This document shows, one piece after another, positions 12,874 through 25,327 of a stretch of 64,000 nucleotides of DNA (the stretch's first letter is position 1; each line of letters starts with the position of its first letter). Origin of the DNA: Poa pratensis (Eukaryota > Streptophyta > Magnoliopsida > Poales > Poaceae); contig CAMZMU010000111.1 of NCBI GenBank assembly GCA_947311845.1, forward strand, positions 17,475,282-17,539,281, given 5' to 3'. A program made the translations under genes and the position numbers. The notes beneath the pieces are model-generated. The model was not told the origin of the DNA, made no database searches, and saw only the letters and a program-made list of their open reading frames with translations.

Positions 12874-14292
12874 TGATGCATGTAAAATGCATACATGAAC
12901 TTTACATTTTATTACTTGATATTCCAACTTATTTGCATCATATATGGGTTATATTTATGTTTTATAATGATTTTAGGGGATAATTCACAGTTTCCCCATT
13001 TATTTGGAATTAACCCTGCAGAACCAGAAAACCCTTTTTCCATGTTTTTGACTTTCAGGGACCAAACGACGTCCAAATGACCTAATATTTTACGGGGCCC
13101 AATATTTGGAAATAAGAAGACGTACGAGCCAAGGATCCGCGAAAAAGGAAGTCCGAGGAAGAAAATAGATGGTCCCACGTGGCCAGATTCCTTGGCCATG
13201 TGGGACCACCTCTTTTATTCCTCGTGGCTCCGATGCCGTCCGTTTTCGTCTCCGTGGCTTCGTCTTGACCTAACAACGTCTATAAAAATAGTCCCCCGAG
13301 GAGTTTCGCGAGGAGGCGGCGGAGAAACACAAAACCACGAAACATAGAGTCAGAAGGCTGCTGCCGGAGAAGATCCGAGGGGGGAAACGCCGCCGGAATC
13401 ACCTCTGGAGGGCTCCACCCCCCTCCGGCGTGTTCATCATCAACATCTACAGCAAGATCATCTCCATCTCTCCACTGTAAACTCTTGGCAAACATGATAT
13501 ATGATGCAATATACTATTCCCTTGATCTATTGTGTCTTCCTATCTATGTTTGAGAAGTGATTTGTTCATGGTAATAGTGAAATAGTCTGTTGATTGGTTG
13601 CATACAAGTTTTGTTATCTTTTATGATTGTCTTTATGTACAATATATGAGTGCACACATATGTTGGGGAATGCATGTAAGGTGATCACCGGTAATGTAAT
13701 GGAGTGAGGGAGACTTGGGAGGACATGTAAACCTGAGACCGAGTCATGAAGTTACTTTATTGGGGGATATATAGGGGACCTTAGAACTTAAGGCTATGGT
13801 GGGACTTTTATGTCTTAATAATTCTTGTGTGCTCATTTACTTGGCCATAAGATCCATCATAAGGGGTTTTAGTTCATTTACTTGGCTACACCTATTTATG
13901 GCTCCTTCCTAGAAGAAACAATTAAGACTGAAACATGTGCTTCACTAATTGTGACAACCACACGAATGAAATAACAATTGCTAGAACATTTGCTCCCTTG
14001 AGATATTTGCTACTTGAGATATTTGCTACTTGCTACTTTGAGAAACTTGCTCTAAGAAACTTGCGTTTGAAACTTGATTGAGAAACTTGTTACTAGATAA
14101 ACCCATTCCACATCACTTGCTTTCATTAGTTAGTTCCTTTAATATTTAAACTTATTGCTTTGCACAAACGGCCATATAAGAGGGTTATAGGGCTTTAGAG
14201 AATAGATAGTTTACCTTCAGCTCCTCGTGGGTTCGACACTCAAATACTTATCGAATTGTGCTACAGTGATTCCTTGCTCTTGGGGATTATCA
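12874..14292 (+). repeat. Element D 5' LTR
   Basis: TG...CA bounded, 1419 bp. A TATA box (TATAAAAATA) is at 13281-13290. The matching box in the other LTR is at 18870-18879. Confidence 0.93.
13281..13290 (+). promoter_or_regulatory. LTR TATA box (element D)
   Basis: TATAAAAATA, conserved at 18870-18879 in the 3' LTR although the bases just before it differ between the LTRs. Confidence 0.6.
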
Positions 14293-14301
14293 AGCACTTT
14301 C

Positions 14302-14319
14302 TGGCGCCGTTGCCGGGGA
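14302..14319 (+). other. Primer binding site, tRNA-Asp (element D)
   Basis: TGGCGCCGTTGCCGGGGA, 18 bp, begins 9 bp after the LTR. It complements the 3' end of plant tRNA-Asp, the primer typical of Athila-type Gypsy elements. Confidence 0.88.
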
Positions 14320-14393
14320 GCGTTGTGCTAAACTTTTATTCTTGTTTGCATTGCATACTAACATATAAATCTAAAACACAAAAAAATTATAAA

Positions 14394-14807
14394 ATGGAAA
14401 ACAACCAAACAATTATAGAATTGTATAATATCTATCTTGAGTTAGGACATGAAGTGTTTGAGGAGAAAATTAAATTTTATTTGCATAACAATCATGTTTG
14501 TGGTAGTACTAATTCTTTGAACACCTTTATTGCTAATGCTAAGGAAAACCTTAAGCTTGGCGAAGTTTGTTTTGATGAATATGGTATTTTTAGTCCCCCT
14601 ACTATTGAGGATGAAAGTGATTTAATTGAGTTTGATGATCCATTATGCTCATTAGATGATAAGTCTTTATGTGGTGATTCTATTCAAAACTATGTGGTTA
14701 TGTTTAACTTTAATGCTTGCAACTATTATGAGAGAGGGAGAGATAAGAATCCCCTTTATGTTTCTATGTTATTTAAAATGCAAGCTATTGATTATTATAT
14801 GCATTAG
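14394..14807 (+). CDS. Small acidic ORF of element D (137 aa, unknown)
   Basis: The open frame extends upstream into the LTR, but the ATG at 14394, 75 bp after the PBS, is the natural start. The product is acidic and Asn/Leu-rich with a cluster of Glu/Asp around residues 70-95 (TIEDESDLIEFDD). It has no zinc knuckle, protease or polymerase motif. AT-rich codon use matches the rest of element D. I do not recognise a family. It may be a relic or a substitute for gag, and whether it is translated cannot be told from sequence. Confidence 0.5.
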   Translation: MENNQTIIELYNIYLELGHEVFEEKIKFYLHNNHVCGSTNSLNTFIANAKENLKLGEVCFDEYGIFSPPTIEDESDLIEFDDPLCSLDDKSLCGDSIQNYVVMFNFNACNYYERGRDKNPLYVSMLFKMQAIDYYMH

Positions 14808-17800
14808 TTACCTCAAATTTGTTGTTATTTATTCATATATAAAATTCCAATGCATAGGAAGAGAGTTAGACTTAAAAGTAAATTGTTTAATATTCTGTGG
14901 TGTGTTCCTTATGCTTTAACTTCCTACTCGGTTTGAATACACCTTTATATCTTTACAACATGTAAAATATCTTTACCTACTGTTTTGTGACAATTAGTTT
15001 AAGATTTTCATTTTATATAAAATTTGGGAAAGTAAATGAGAAGGATGAGTAATGGAGAAGTTGGGGTCGACCTTGAACATGTGTTATTCATGCCAATGGA
15101 ACCGTTGCAAAGTCTCTATCATTAAAACTTTTCCCAAAGCTAAAACCAAATAAAAAGAGTGTTTATGTTGTATATATTTGCTTCTTCTTTTGCCTTTTTG
15201 CTAAATCAAAAACAACAAAAATATTTTCTTTCTTCTTTGTTTGTTTCTCTTGAACCTTTCTTGGTTTTGCTTCTTTTTGATTTCTTCAGTTTGATTTTCG
15301 GTTTTTGAGTCAAGGTGCTTGTTTACTACTGTAACATCACCTTTGTATATTATTTTTCATATTTATGGAAAGAATAACCTCTTTTGAGAGGTAGGATCAA
15401 ACAATAGTAATTTGCTGTCCAGAAAACAGATTCCTAAGCTTTACTGCGAAAAATGTTAAAAATCACAGAAAAGGAATTTTGACTTTTCATTAGTTCAAAG
15501 TTTTCTGATTTGAGCAACGTAAGTGCCTCTGAAAATTCACTCTTTACGGGCTGTCCAGTTTTTGACAGATTCTGTCTTTATTTTGCATTACTCTCATTAC
15601 TTGTGTTTTTGAGCACCACCTTTTCTAGTTTCATGTTCTCTTTTATTTGTTTTCGCCCCCCCTGATGTAATCTCAGACCTTTTGTTCCCATTATATATTT
15701 TAAAAATTACACCGTAGGGGGTTCCCCCTACGGTAACGGTGCTCAAAAATTACTTGTGTTTTGTGTGGTTCTTTGGATGAAAGAACAATACACAACCATA
15801 GTAACATTAGTTAATGTTTAGAATCAACTCATGATATGTCTTTTCTGTACTTATGTGGATTTAATTTATGGAGACACTGACCCCTGTAATCAAGTTTTAT
15901 GATGAGTTTTGTGTAAAGAAAATTTTCAAGTGGAAGAGTTGAGGGTGATGAACAAATATCAAGGGGGACAAACACTCAAGCTTGGGGATGGTACCCCTAG
16001 GCTCACCCTACATATATCAAATAAGTATAAGAATTTAAGATTGGGGATGCCAAGCCACCTCACTCCAACCATCTTGATATCAAGTAAGAAGCCTAGCTAA
16101 ATGGCTATAAAGAAGCGCTTTACGAGAGGCAACCCGGTTGTTTTTATTTGTGATTTTCTTTGTATCCTCTTGCTGTAACAAGAGACTTAGTTTTTAGTTT
16201 AGTTTCTGAAATTTTTAATAAAGTGCCAAGTTTTACCCATTTTGGTTTGAAAAAGTTGCTTATAGCATTCGGAGATTTTATTTCTGCACGAATCTGTGCA
16301 CGGTATGATTTTTAATTCTTATTCTGTAACTTCGAATGAGCTGATATTTGAACTGTAGTTGCAACTTTTCATCCTCTGTATGCATGAATGTTTTCGGAAT
16401 TTTTCGACAAAGTTAAGTAGGGTAGAAAAATACGTTTTGCTGCTGTTTTTCTGGACAGATTCTGTCCCATTTTGTTTGATGCATTTTTTGAACTTTTAAC
16501 TTGAATCTTTTTGATCCAATTGAGTTTATAAGTAGGCATACAACATTATACACTTTCTGGACATTCATATGAATTTTTGTCTAAGGATTATATGCAGCAA
16601 GAAATCTATTTGTCTATCACTACTAATGTCACCCTACAGAAAAGAAATGGGAGAAACGGTGTTTTGAAGTTTTTTCACAGGGATTAGAGGAGATGCACCA
16701 AGAGCTATCCAAGGATGGTGAAGACCATAAGCTTGGGGATGTGAATACAACCCCACTGGACCTACACACTCTCGGTTTGCACACGTCTAACTTCTGTTTT
16801 TCGATCAATGCACCTTATCGCATAAACTTGGAGCGTCTTTTGTTTGCTTTTTATTTTGGTTTGATTTTTATTTTGTGAGACCACCACCATCATTTATATA
16901 TGAAAGAGGTACTGAAAATTTGGGTTGAATTAAGTTGGATGCTATTAAAAGATTGGGAAAGGGATGTTTAAGTTGATTAAAAAAGATACATATAGTTGCA
17001 TGATTCATATGCTTTGTTAATGAGTGTTAATATGCAAGTGTTTTATCAAGAGTTATCTTTTATTCATGTTTTGATGCTGAATGTTACTTTACTTTGTTTA
17101 ACATGGATTGGTTAATTCTATGGACACTCATGCATGCATTTATACGGTCAACTTTCTCCCTCTTGCTAGCCCAAAAATTCCAACAAGTAAAAAACTTGTT
17201 TCTAACACCTTTAACCAAAGTTTTTCCAGTGAGTCCACCATATCTACCTATTAGCTTTATACTATTCCAAGTATGATTATCATGATATTTGTGTTATCTA
17301 TACCTCTGAATGAAAATGCTTATGTTGTTGATTGTCATGGGAAAAGTTGGTTATAGAGCTCTCACGAACTTGATGCACACTTTACTTTTATTGCATTAAA
17401 TAAACATGACCCATTGTGATTAAAATTATGATGTTGTGGGCTTGACAAATGTCTTGGGTTGAGAGTTAGCTCATATGTGCTGTCACATGGCAAGCTTTCA
17501 ACATGCTCTTCATTTTATTTAGTTGATATCATGTACTTTTGTCTATGGATGCTTATCATGGGTGAAATAAATGTGGAGAAAAAGCAAGTTTAAATGAGTT
17601 TGTATAAATGGTTAGAGAGACGCCTGGGCCGCTAATCTAAGCCATGCATCATTCATGGTGGAAATTTACTTACATACTATGGTGAACCGTCAGTGATACA
17701 CCTTATAATAAAAAGCTATCCCAATGGTAAATAAAAAGGGTGTTGAGATTGTTCATTTTGTTTGTTTGTCTTGTCATTTTGATATGGGCTTGTTCCATAT

Positions 17801-18464
17801 CCTGGGACAAGAGGTACCCCAGTTGACGCTCTTAATGATGCTATTATTACTTACAATGATATTTAACTTGAACTTACTTTGTTTCCCAAGTTGAGTAACA
17901 CCATGGTGTAGGTACTTGTATTCAAGGGGCATGAGACATTCAACCTATACTTTGTCAAGCACACTACTCATATTTGCTTTCACTTTAAACTTTAATCATT
18001 CAAGATGCTATGATAGGGGTAATGAGAGCTTGACACCAAGGATTACCACCTTGCAATCATTAACTTAAGTAGAAGAGTTTGGAAGTTAGATGAAACTTAT
18101 TCATGCTTTACCCCTACTCATTTATATATTTTTCCAAAGTGTCCACCTTTTATATTCAGATTTTCATGAATACTCTATGACCATTATAGGATGTTCTTAC
18201 TTTTCATTATGCATACATGTGGTCCATAGTACTTTCTTTCATGTTACACTTTGTGAATTATCATTGAACATCGTTGCATTAAATACTTGATATCACTTCA
18301 TAATCTATCTTGCATATTGCTACTCCTTTGAAGAATGAATCATTTGACTCTATGTAGCAATAGTAATCATCTTTGATATCCATTGATGGTATTAAAATGC
18401 AAAGTCCATGTTAGTTTTATCACCTTCATACTCGAGGACGAGTATTGGTTAAGCTTGGGGATGT
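14808..18464 (+). other. Non-coding internal domain of element D
   Basis: 3.66 kb of AT-rich sequence with no credible coding frame. It contains the motif AAGCTTGGGGATG at 15978-15990, 16729-16741 and 18451-18463, plus a one-base variant at 16038-16050. The last one abuts the 3' LTR and is the polypurine tract. A palindromic CCGTAGGGGG/CCCCCTACGG pair is at about 15712-15734. Confidence 0.7.
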
Positions 18465-19884
18465 TGATGCATGTAAAATGCATACATGAACTTTACATTT
18501 TATTACTTGATATTCCAACTTATTTGCATCATATATGGGTTATATTTATGTTTTATAATGATTTTAGGGGATAATTCACAGTTTCCCCATTTATTTGGAA
18601 TTAACCCTGCAGAAGCAGAAAACCCTTTTTTCCATGTTTTTTACTTTCAGGGACCAAACGGCGTCCAAATGACCTAATATTTTACGGGGCCCAATATTTG
18701 GAAATAAGAAGACGTACGAGCCAAGGATCCGCGAAAAAGGAAGTCCGAGGAAGAAAATAGATGGTCCCACGCGGCCAGATTCCTTGGCCGTGTGGGACCA
18801 CCTCTTTTATTCCTCGTGGCTCCGATGTCGTCCGTTTTCGTCTCCGTGGCTTCGTCTTGTAAAAACGTCTATAAAAATAGTCCCCCGAGGAGTTTCGCGA
18901 GGAGGCGGCGGAGAAACACAAAACCACGAAACAGAGAGTCAGAAGGCTGCCACCGGAGAAGATCGGAGGGGGGAAACGCCGCCGGAATCACCTCCGGAGG
19001 GCTCCACCCCCCCTCCGGCGTGTTCATCATCAATATCTACAGCAAGATCATCTCCATCTCTCCACTGTAAACTCTTGGCAAACATGATATATGATGCAAT
19101 ATACTATTCCCTTGATCTATTGTGTCTCCCCATCTATGTTTGAGAAGTGATTTGTTCATGGCAATAGTGAAATAGTTCGTTGATTGGTTGCATACAAGTT
19201 TTGTTATCTTTTATGATTGTCTTTATGTACAATATATGAGTGCACACATATGTTGGGGAATGCATGTAAGGTGATCACCGGTAATGTAATGGAGTGAGGG
19301 AGACTTGGGAGGACATGTAAACCTGAGACCGAGTCATGAAGTTACTTTATTGGGGGATATATATAGGGGACCTTAGAACTTAGGGCTATGGTGGGACTTT
19401 TATGTCTTAATAATTCTTGTGTGCTCATTTACTTGGCCATGAGATCCATCATAAGGGGTTTTAGTTCATTTACTTGGCTACACCTATTTATGGCTCCTTC
19501 CTAGAAGAAACAATTAAGAGTGAAACATGTGCTTCATTAATTGTGACAACCACACGAATGAAATAACAATTGTTAGAACATTTGCTCCCTTGAGATATTT
19601 GCTACTTGAGATATTTGCTACTTGCTACTTTGAGAAACTTGCTCTAAGAAATTTGCGTTTGAAACTTGATTGAGAAACTTGTTACTAGATAAACCCATTC
19701 CACATCACTTGCTTTCATTAGTTAGTTCCTTTAATATTTAAACTTATTGCTTTGCACAAACGGCCATATAAGAGGGTTATAGGGCCTTAGAGAATAGATA
19801 GTTTACCTTCAGCTCCTCGTGGGTTCGACACTCAAATACTTATCGAATTGTGCTACAGTGATTCCTTGCTCTTGGGGATTATCA
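18465..19884 (+). repeat. Element D 3' LTR
   Basis: 1420 bp, TGATGCATG to GATTATCA, followed directly by the TSD copy ACCCG. Confidence 0.93.
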
Positions 19885-21180
19885 ACCCGCGGATCACCGG
19901 CGCTCTGAGGAGTTCCTTCGTGAACTCTCAGCGGCGGTGGGGGCATGTCCATTCCTGCTGGTGGTTGGCGGAGATTTTAACCTGATTAGGGGATCAGAGG
20001 ATAAGAATAACGACAACATTAACTGGCCCAGGGTTCATAGGTTTAACGACTGTATCGCTAACCTCGCCCTGGGAGAGGTTTGCAGGACAGGGGCGCGGTA
20101 TACGTGGACTAACCGTCAGCTCAACCCAGTTCGCTGTGTGTTGGATAGGGTTTTGATGTCTACGGATTGGGAGGCCCTGTTTCCCCTCTACACTCTGGTG
20201 GCGGAGACCATTATTGGCTCCGACCACTCGGCTCTAATCCTATCTTCCGGAGAGGAGTCCCGAAGAAGGAGCAATCGCTTCTTCTTCGAGAAAAGCTGGC
20301 TGGAACACCCGGAATTCGGCGACCTAGTTCTGTGCAAATGGCGCGAACTAGAGGCGCAGGGAGAATCCTTCCCCGACTCGATCACCGCCTGGCAAGCGGT
20401 GTCCAACAAGCTCAGGCAATTCCTGAAGGGTTGGGGTGCCAACCTTGGTCGAGCCACCAAGGATGTCAAAGAAGATCTTCGGACCCAGATCAGGAGCCTT
20501 GACAGCCGAGCGGACAGGTCAGACCTGGATGATGATGGGTGGGCTCTTCGGTACCATCTCGAAGACCAGCTTACTCACATCGATAGGGTGGAAGAGGCCT
20601 ACTGGAAGCAAAGGAGTCGCCTTAATTGGCTTCTCAAAGGCGATGCCAACACAGCTTTCTTCCACGCGGTGGCCAATGGCCGAAGACGGAAATGTGTGAT
20701 CACGTGACTCGCCTCTGACCACGGCTTGATCACCGAGCCTAGGGCTTTACAGGCGCACATCTACGACTTCTACCGCGCCCTTATGGGTGCCCAGGGAGAG
20801 CGGGCTCTCTTTACCCTCTCTCCCTACCTGTGGAACGCACGTCCTCGTGTTTCGGAGGAGGAGAATGACTCCCTCATGCTGACCTTTGCCGAAAAGGAGA
20901 TGGACTCAGTCCTAGCCAGCATGAAGGTGGACTCGGCGCCGGGTCCGGACGGACTGCTGGTCTGCTTCTTTAAGAAGTTCTGGCCCCTTGTCAGGCCATA
21001 CATCTTAGCAATCGCGAATGACTTCGCCCTAGGGCGGGTCGACATTGCGAGGCTAAACTTTGGCGTGCTTACGCTTATTCCCAAGGTCCCCGGGGCGGAG
21101 GATATTAAGCAATTTAGACCTATTGCGCTGATAAACGTGGTGTTTAAGTTTATTGCAAAGGCCTACCCCATACGCTTAGC
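19885..21180 (+). pseudogene. LINE endonuclease C-terminus and RT N-terminus (host LINE, part 2)
   Basis: Continues part 1 in frame. It encodes the endonuclease motifs GGDFNLIR and SDHSALIL (catalytic Asp and His), a linker, and the first RT blocks (APGPDG, LIPKVPGAEDIKQFRPIAL). One in-frame TGA at 20705-20707 interrupts an otherwise open frame; it sits where CGA would be expected, consistent with CpG decay. The fragment ends at the TSD TTAGC of element B, and the frame resumes exactly at 29206 once B is removed. Confidence 0.9.
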
Positions 21181-22749
21181 TGATGGCTACGTGTTGGTGA
21201 ACCCCAAGAGGAAGGTTATGATGTAGACAGCAGAAGTTTTCCCTTGAGAAATCTACCCAAGGTTATCAATCCAGTAGGACTTGACGATCTATCGGAAGGT
21301 TGTTGATGTTGACTCCCCCTGGCGCTAGGGAGCTTGCACCAACGTGGAATCTGCACAGACACAAACCAGAACTTTGCCCAACACGAAACAGAGAGGTTGT
21401 CAATCTCTCCGGTCTTGCAGAAACAAAGAGTTAAACGTATGGTGTGGAAAACAGCAGGAAAACAGCAAGTAACAGGAAACAGATGATTGCAGCAGGTTGT
21501 GTAAACAGTATGAGGAAATTGGACCAGGGTCCACAGTTCACTAGTGGTGTCTCTCTCAGAACAGATAACTAGCATGTTGGGTAAACAAATTACAGCTGGG
21601 CAATTGACAAATAGAGAGGGCATAACAATGCAATACATGCCAAGATGTCTACTATGAAATCTAGTTGGGCATTACAACAAAGTACATAGACCGTTATTCC
21701 AACAGCATCTATGCCTAAATAATCCACCTTCAAGGCAGCATCCGCATCCATTCAGTATTAAGTTGCTAACAACAGATTATTGCATGAAGTAAAGTGTGTA
21801 ATGTAATCAATACAAGTGCCCTTGGACACTGCACCAATGTTTTATCCCTAGTAGCAACAGCACATCTACCATCTTAGACCTTTCTGTCACTGATCCAGAT
21901 ATCTAGAGACTGAACCCACTATCGAGCATAAATACCCCCTCTTGGAGTCACAAGCATCTACTTGGCCAAAGCATCTACTAGCAACGGAGAGCATGCAAGA
22001 TCAAGAGCACATAGATAAACAACTTGAATAAACATGGTATCAATATTCATCGGATCCCAGCAAACACAACATCTAGCATTACAATAAGATGATCTTGATC
22101 ATGTTAGGCAGCTCACAAGATCTAAACATGGAGGCACAAGGTAGAGAGACAACCATCTAGCTACTGCTATGGACCCGTAGTCCAGGGGTGGACTACTCAC
22201 GCATCACTCCGGAGGCAGGCATGGTGATGTAGAGCCCTCCGGTGATGATCTCCCCTCCGGCAGGGTGCCGGGAAGAGCTTCAGAACTCCTCCGATCTGAG
22301 ATTGACGATGACGGCCGCGACGGAACTTTTCGTGGAATATGATCGACCGTAATAGGGTTTTCGCGTCGCGGAGAATATATAGGCGAAGAGGCGGCGTCGG
22401 TGGCCGAGGGGGGCCACCACGCCATAGGGGGCGCGGGCCCACCCTGGGCCGCGCCCTAGTGTGGCGTGGCCCCCTGGTGGGTCTGCTCCGACTCCCCTTT
22501 GGACTCCGTGATCTCCTCGTGATATTATTGACGATGTCTTTTGTTTCGTCCAATTCCGAGAATATTTCCTTAATAGATTTTCTGAAACCAAAAACAGCAG
22601 AAAACAGGGAACTGGCACTGTGGCATCTTGTTAATAGGTTAGTCCCAGAAAATGCATAAAAATGATATAAAGTGTAACCAAAACATGTAGCAATTGATAT
22701 AATAACAGCATGGAACATCAAAAATTATAGATACGTTTGAGACGTATCA
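21181..22749 (-). repeat. Element B 3' LTR
   Basis: On the minus strand it starts TGATACGTCTC and ends TAGCCATCA. A TATA-like TATATATTC (minus) is at about 22372-22381. The 140-codon frame at 21216-21638 recurs identically in the other LTR and is not a gene. Confidence 0.95.
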
Positions 22750-22751
22750 AG

Positions 22752-22764
22752 CATCCCCAAGCTT
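22752..22764 (-). other. Polypurine tract of element B
   Basis: Minus-strand AAGCTTGGGGATG lies two bases from the 3' LTR, identical to the tract of element D. Further copies are at 24609-24621 (exact) and 24661-24673 (variant). Confidence 0.75.
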
Positions 22765-25327
22765 AGTTCCTGCTCGTCCTCGAGTAGGTAAACGATAAAA
22801 ACAGATAATTTTTGAAGTGACATGCTACCAACACAATCTTTGATCAAATAACAATGTAATGCACATGATCTGAATGAAGTGATCCAAGCCAATGGTCTAT
22901 AGTTTGCAAGCAAGTAAATAAAGAGTAAACATAAGTGATCACACAAGTGCAAACTTTCATGAATAATACTATAAAACATTTAGAGATATAATAGTCTAAC
23001 ATAATAGTTAGTTCACAGCAGCAATAATTCTCAACATGAAAGTGTTTGTATCAACACAAAGGAAGATAATAGCTTCAGCTTTTGCTTCAACTTTCAACAT
23101 GTATATCATATAGATAATGTCAATGCAAAGAATATGATCAACCAAACACAAAGTTATGTAAAAACTGTTATACTGGAGTTGACAATGATGTTTGCTTAAG
23201 TAGACAGAAAGAAGTGGGAAAACTGACTCAACATAAAAGTAAAAGAATGGCCCTTCGCAGAGGGAAGCAGGGATTAACATCATGTGCTAGAGCTGTAGTT
23301 CCCGAAGGCATATAGAGAGCATAAAATATTGTTTTGTAAGGTAATGGTGTATACAGGTGTCAACAAATCAAATAGCAGGTACTTGTCATCTTCCATGGCT
23401 AACTAACTTTTAGAGCGGTTCCGAGAGTTTTTAGGACTGCACTTGTAACAAGCACTTATTGGTGACACTCCTCCCAACCATTTACTTTCCACAAACCATG
23501 GCTAACCGAATCCTCGGGTGCCCACCAACATTCACCATGGAGGAGTGTCTATTTATTTATTTATAGGGTGGACTAACCAGCTCTTTAATGCAAAATAAAA
23601 GGTGGAGAAGCAGATGAAGCTGCCAATCCTTGTAAATTAATTAGCATGGAAGATGACAAATCTCACTACTACGTCCTTATGAGCTTTTCAAGTAGTGACA
23701 CAAAAAGGAAATGTAACAGTTTTGAGTAGTTAGTAGATAGCACATGAAGAAATTTACTTGGAATGGTGAAAACACCACATAATAGGTAGGTATGGTGGAC
23801 ACAGGTGGCATGGATTTGGCTCAAGGTTTTGGATGTACAAGAAGCATTCCCTCTTAGTACAGAGTTTAGGCTAGCAAGGTTATTATAAGCAAACATCATT
23901 ATCAACTGGAATAGCAAGAGTGTACATAAAACACAAGGTTTGACGAACCATAGACTCCCACTGTCTTCCTTGTTAACACATAGCCTTCATCCAAAAATTA
24001 TCTAGACTACTATGGACTTCCAATTATGCAACAGATTATTATAGCAGAAAATCCTTATAGTAGTTCTTCATTAATAGCCATTACTTACATGATGCACAAG
24101 CTTAAACATTAATTACTTGACAGCTCAAAACAATTGGCAAGCATCAAATTACTCAAGACAACGATCTAAAAAGATTCATGTAAGCATTTTATACCACTAC
24201 CACATGCATAGCATTTTTCTGGTCCAACCAAACACCAATCAACTTATTTGACAACTCTCCAAACAGATATAAGTGAAGCAAGAGAGTACTTTCTTCAAAA
24301 GAAACTGAAAGCTCTAACAAGAGATGTATGAAAAACTGAGAGCTAACAGCAATAACAGCAACTAGACAGGAATACTCAACAAGTATAAGTGAAGCACAAG
24401 AGTATTCTAATGAAAAAGTGGAGCGTGTCTCTCTCCCAAACATGAATACTAGGATCCAACAAGTATAGCACAGCAAACAAAACAAAACAAACTGAAAACA
24501 AAAACACACTGACGCTCCAAGGAAGAGTACACTAGTATGAAGCAATAAAAATATAGCACCATTAGAGATGACCTGATAATTTGTAGATGAAGAAGGGGAT
24601 GCCTTGGGCATCCCCAAGCTTAGATGCTTGAGTCTTCTTGAAATATGCTGGGGAGGTAAGCCTCCCCAAGCTTAAGCTCTTCACTCTTCTTGATCATGTA
24701 ATATCATTCTCCTCTATCAACACTTGAAAACTTCCTTCACACCAAAACTTAACAGCTTTTCTCATTAGCAGGTTAGTGCACTAAAAGATAATACTTCAAA
24801 GTTCTAGCAAAGACAAAACTCACAAGCCAACTATTTTAAACATTAGCCACTGTTACTAGGCTCAAGTGGGCACTTTTACACGAAAAGAAACCACTTAAAA
24901 ACTTGTAAAAGAGAGAATGCAAAATAAAAGACAGAATCTGTCAAACCAGAACAGTCTGTAATGACGAATTTTTTCGAGGCACTTACGATGCTCAGATGAA
25001 AACTTTTGAAATAATGAAAGTTGCGTAACATCATCAGGAACATGCACAAAAATTTCAGCATTTTTCGATTTTTTCTGATTTTCTACTGAATTAAACGGTG
25101 ACGAACAGCAATCTGTCCCAATGCAGTCCCGAAAATAAAACCAACTTTGCATTAGTAACTCTCCTTGGCACAACAAAACAGCAAATAAAAGATACAAAGG
25201 AGTTGCTACAGAGGTAAACAAGCATCCTTGACTCAAGAAAACAAAAATAAAACAGCAAATAAAAACATGGGTTATCTCCCAGAAGTGCTTTTCTTTAATG
25301 CCTTTGAGCTAGGCATGAAGAGATGCA
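22765..25327 (-). other. Non-coding internal domain of element B
   Basis: 2.56 kb of AT-rich sequence where pol would normally lie. Only short, domain-free frames occur. Two extra polypurine-like motifs lie near 24610-24670. Confidence 0.75.

Larger units (their letters stand above)
12874..19884 (+). mobile_element. Element D: non-autonomous LTR retrotransposon without gag-pol
   Basis: TSD ACCCG is at 12869-12873 and 19885-19889. The two LTRs are 1419 and 1420 bp, starting TGATGCATG and ending GATTATCA. The 4.17-kb internal domain has a tRNA-Asp PBS, one 137-aa ORF, repeated polypurine-like motifs and no protease, RT or integrase. About two dozen substitutions and a few indels separate the LTRs by eye (roughly 1.7 percent), so it is older than A and B. 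It must have moved with proteins supplied by a related element. Confidence 0.93.
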
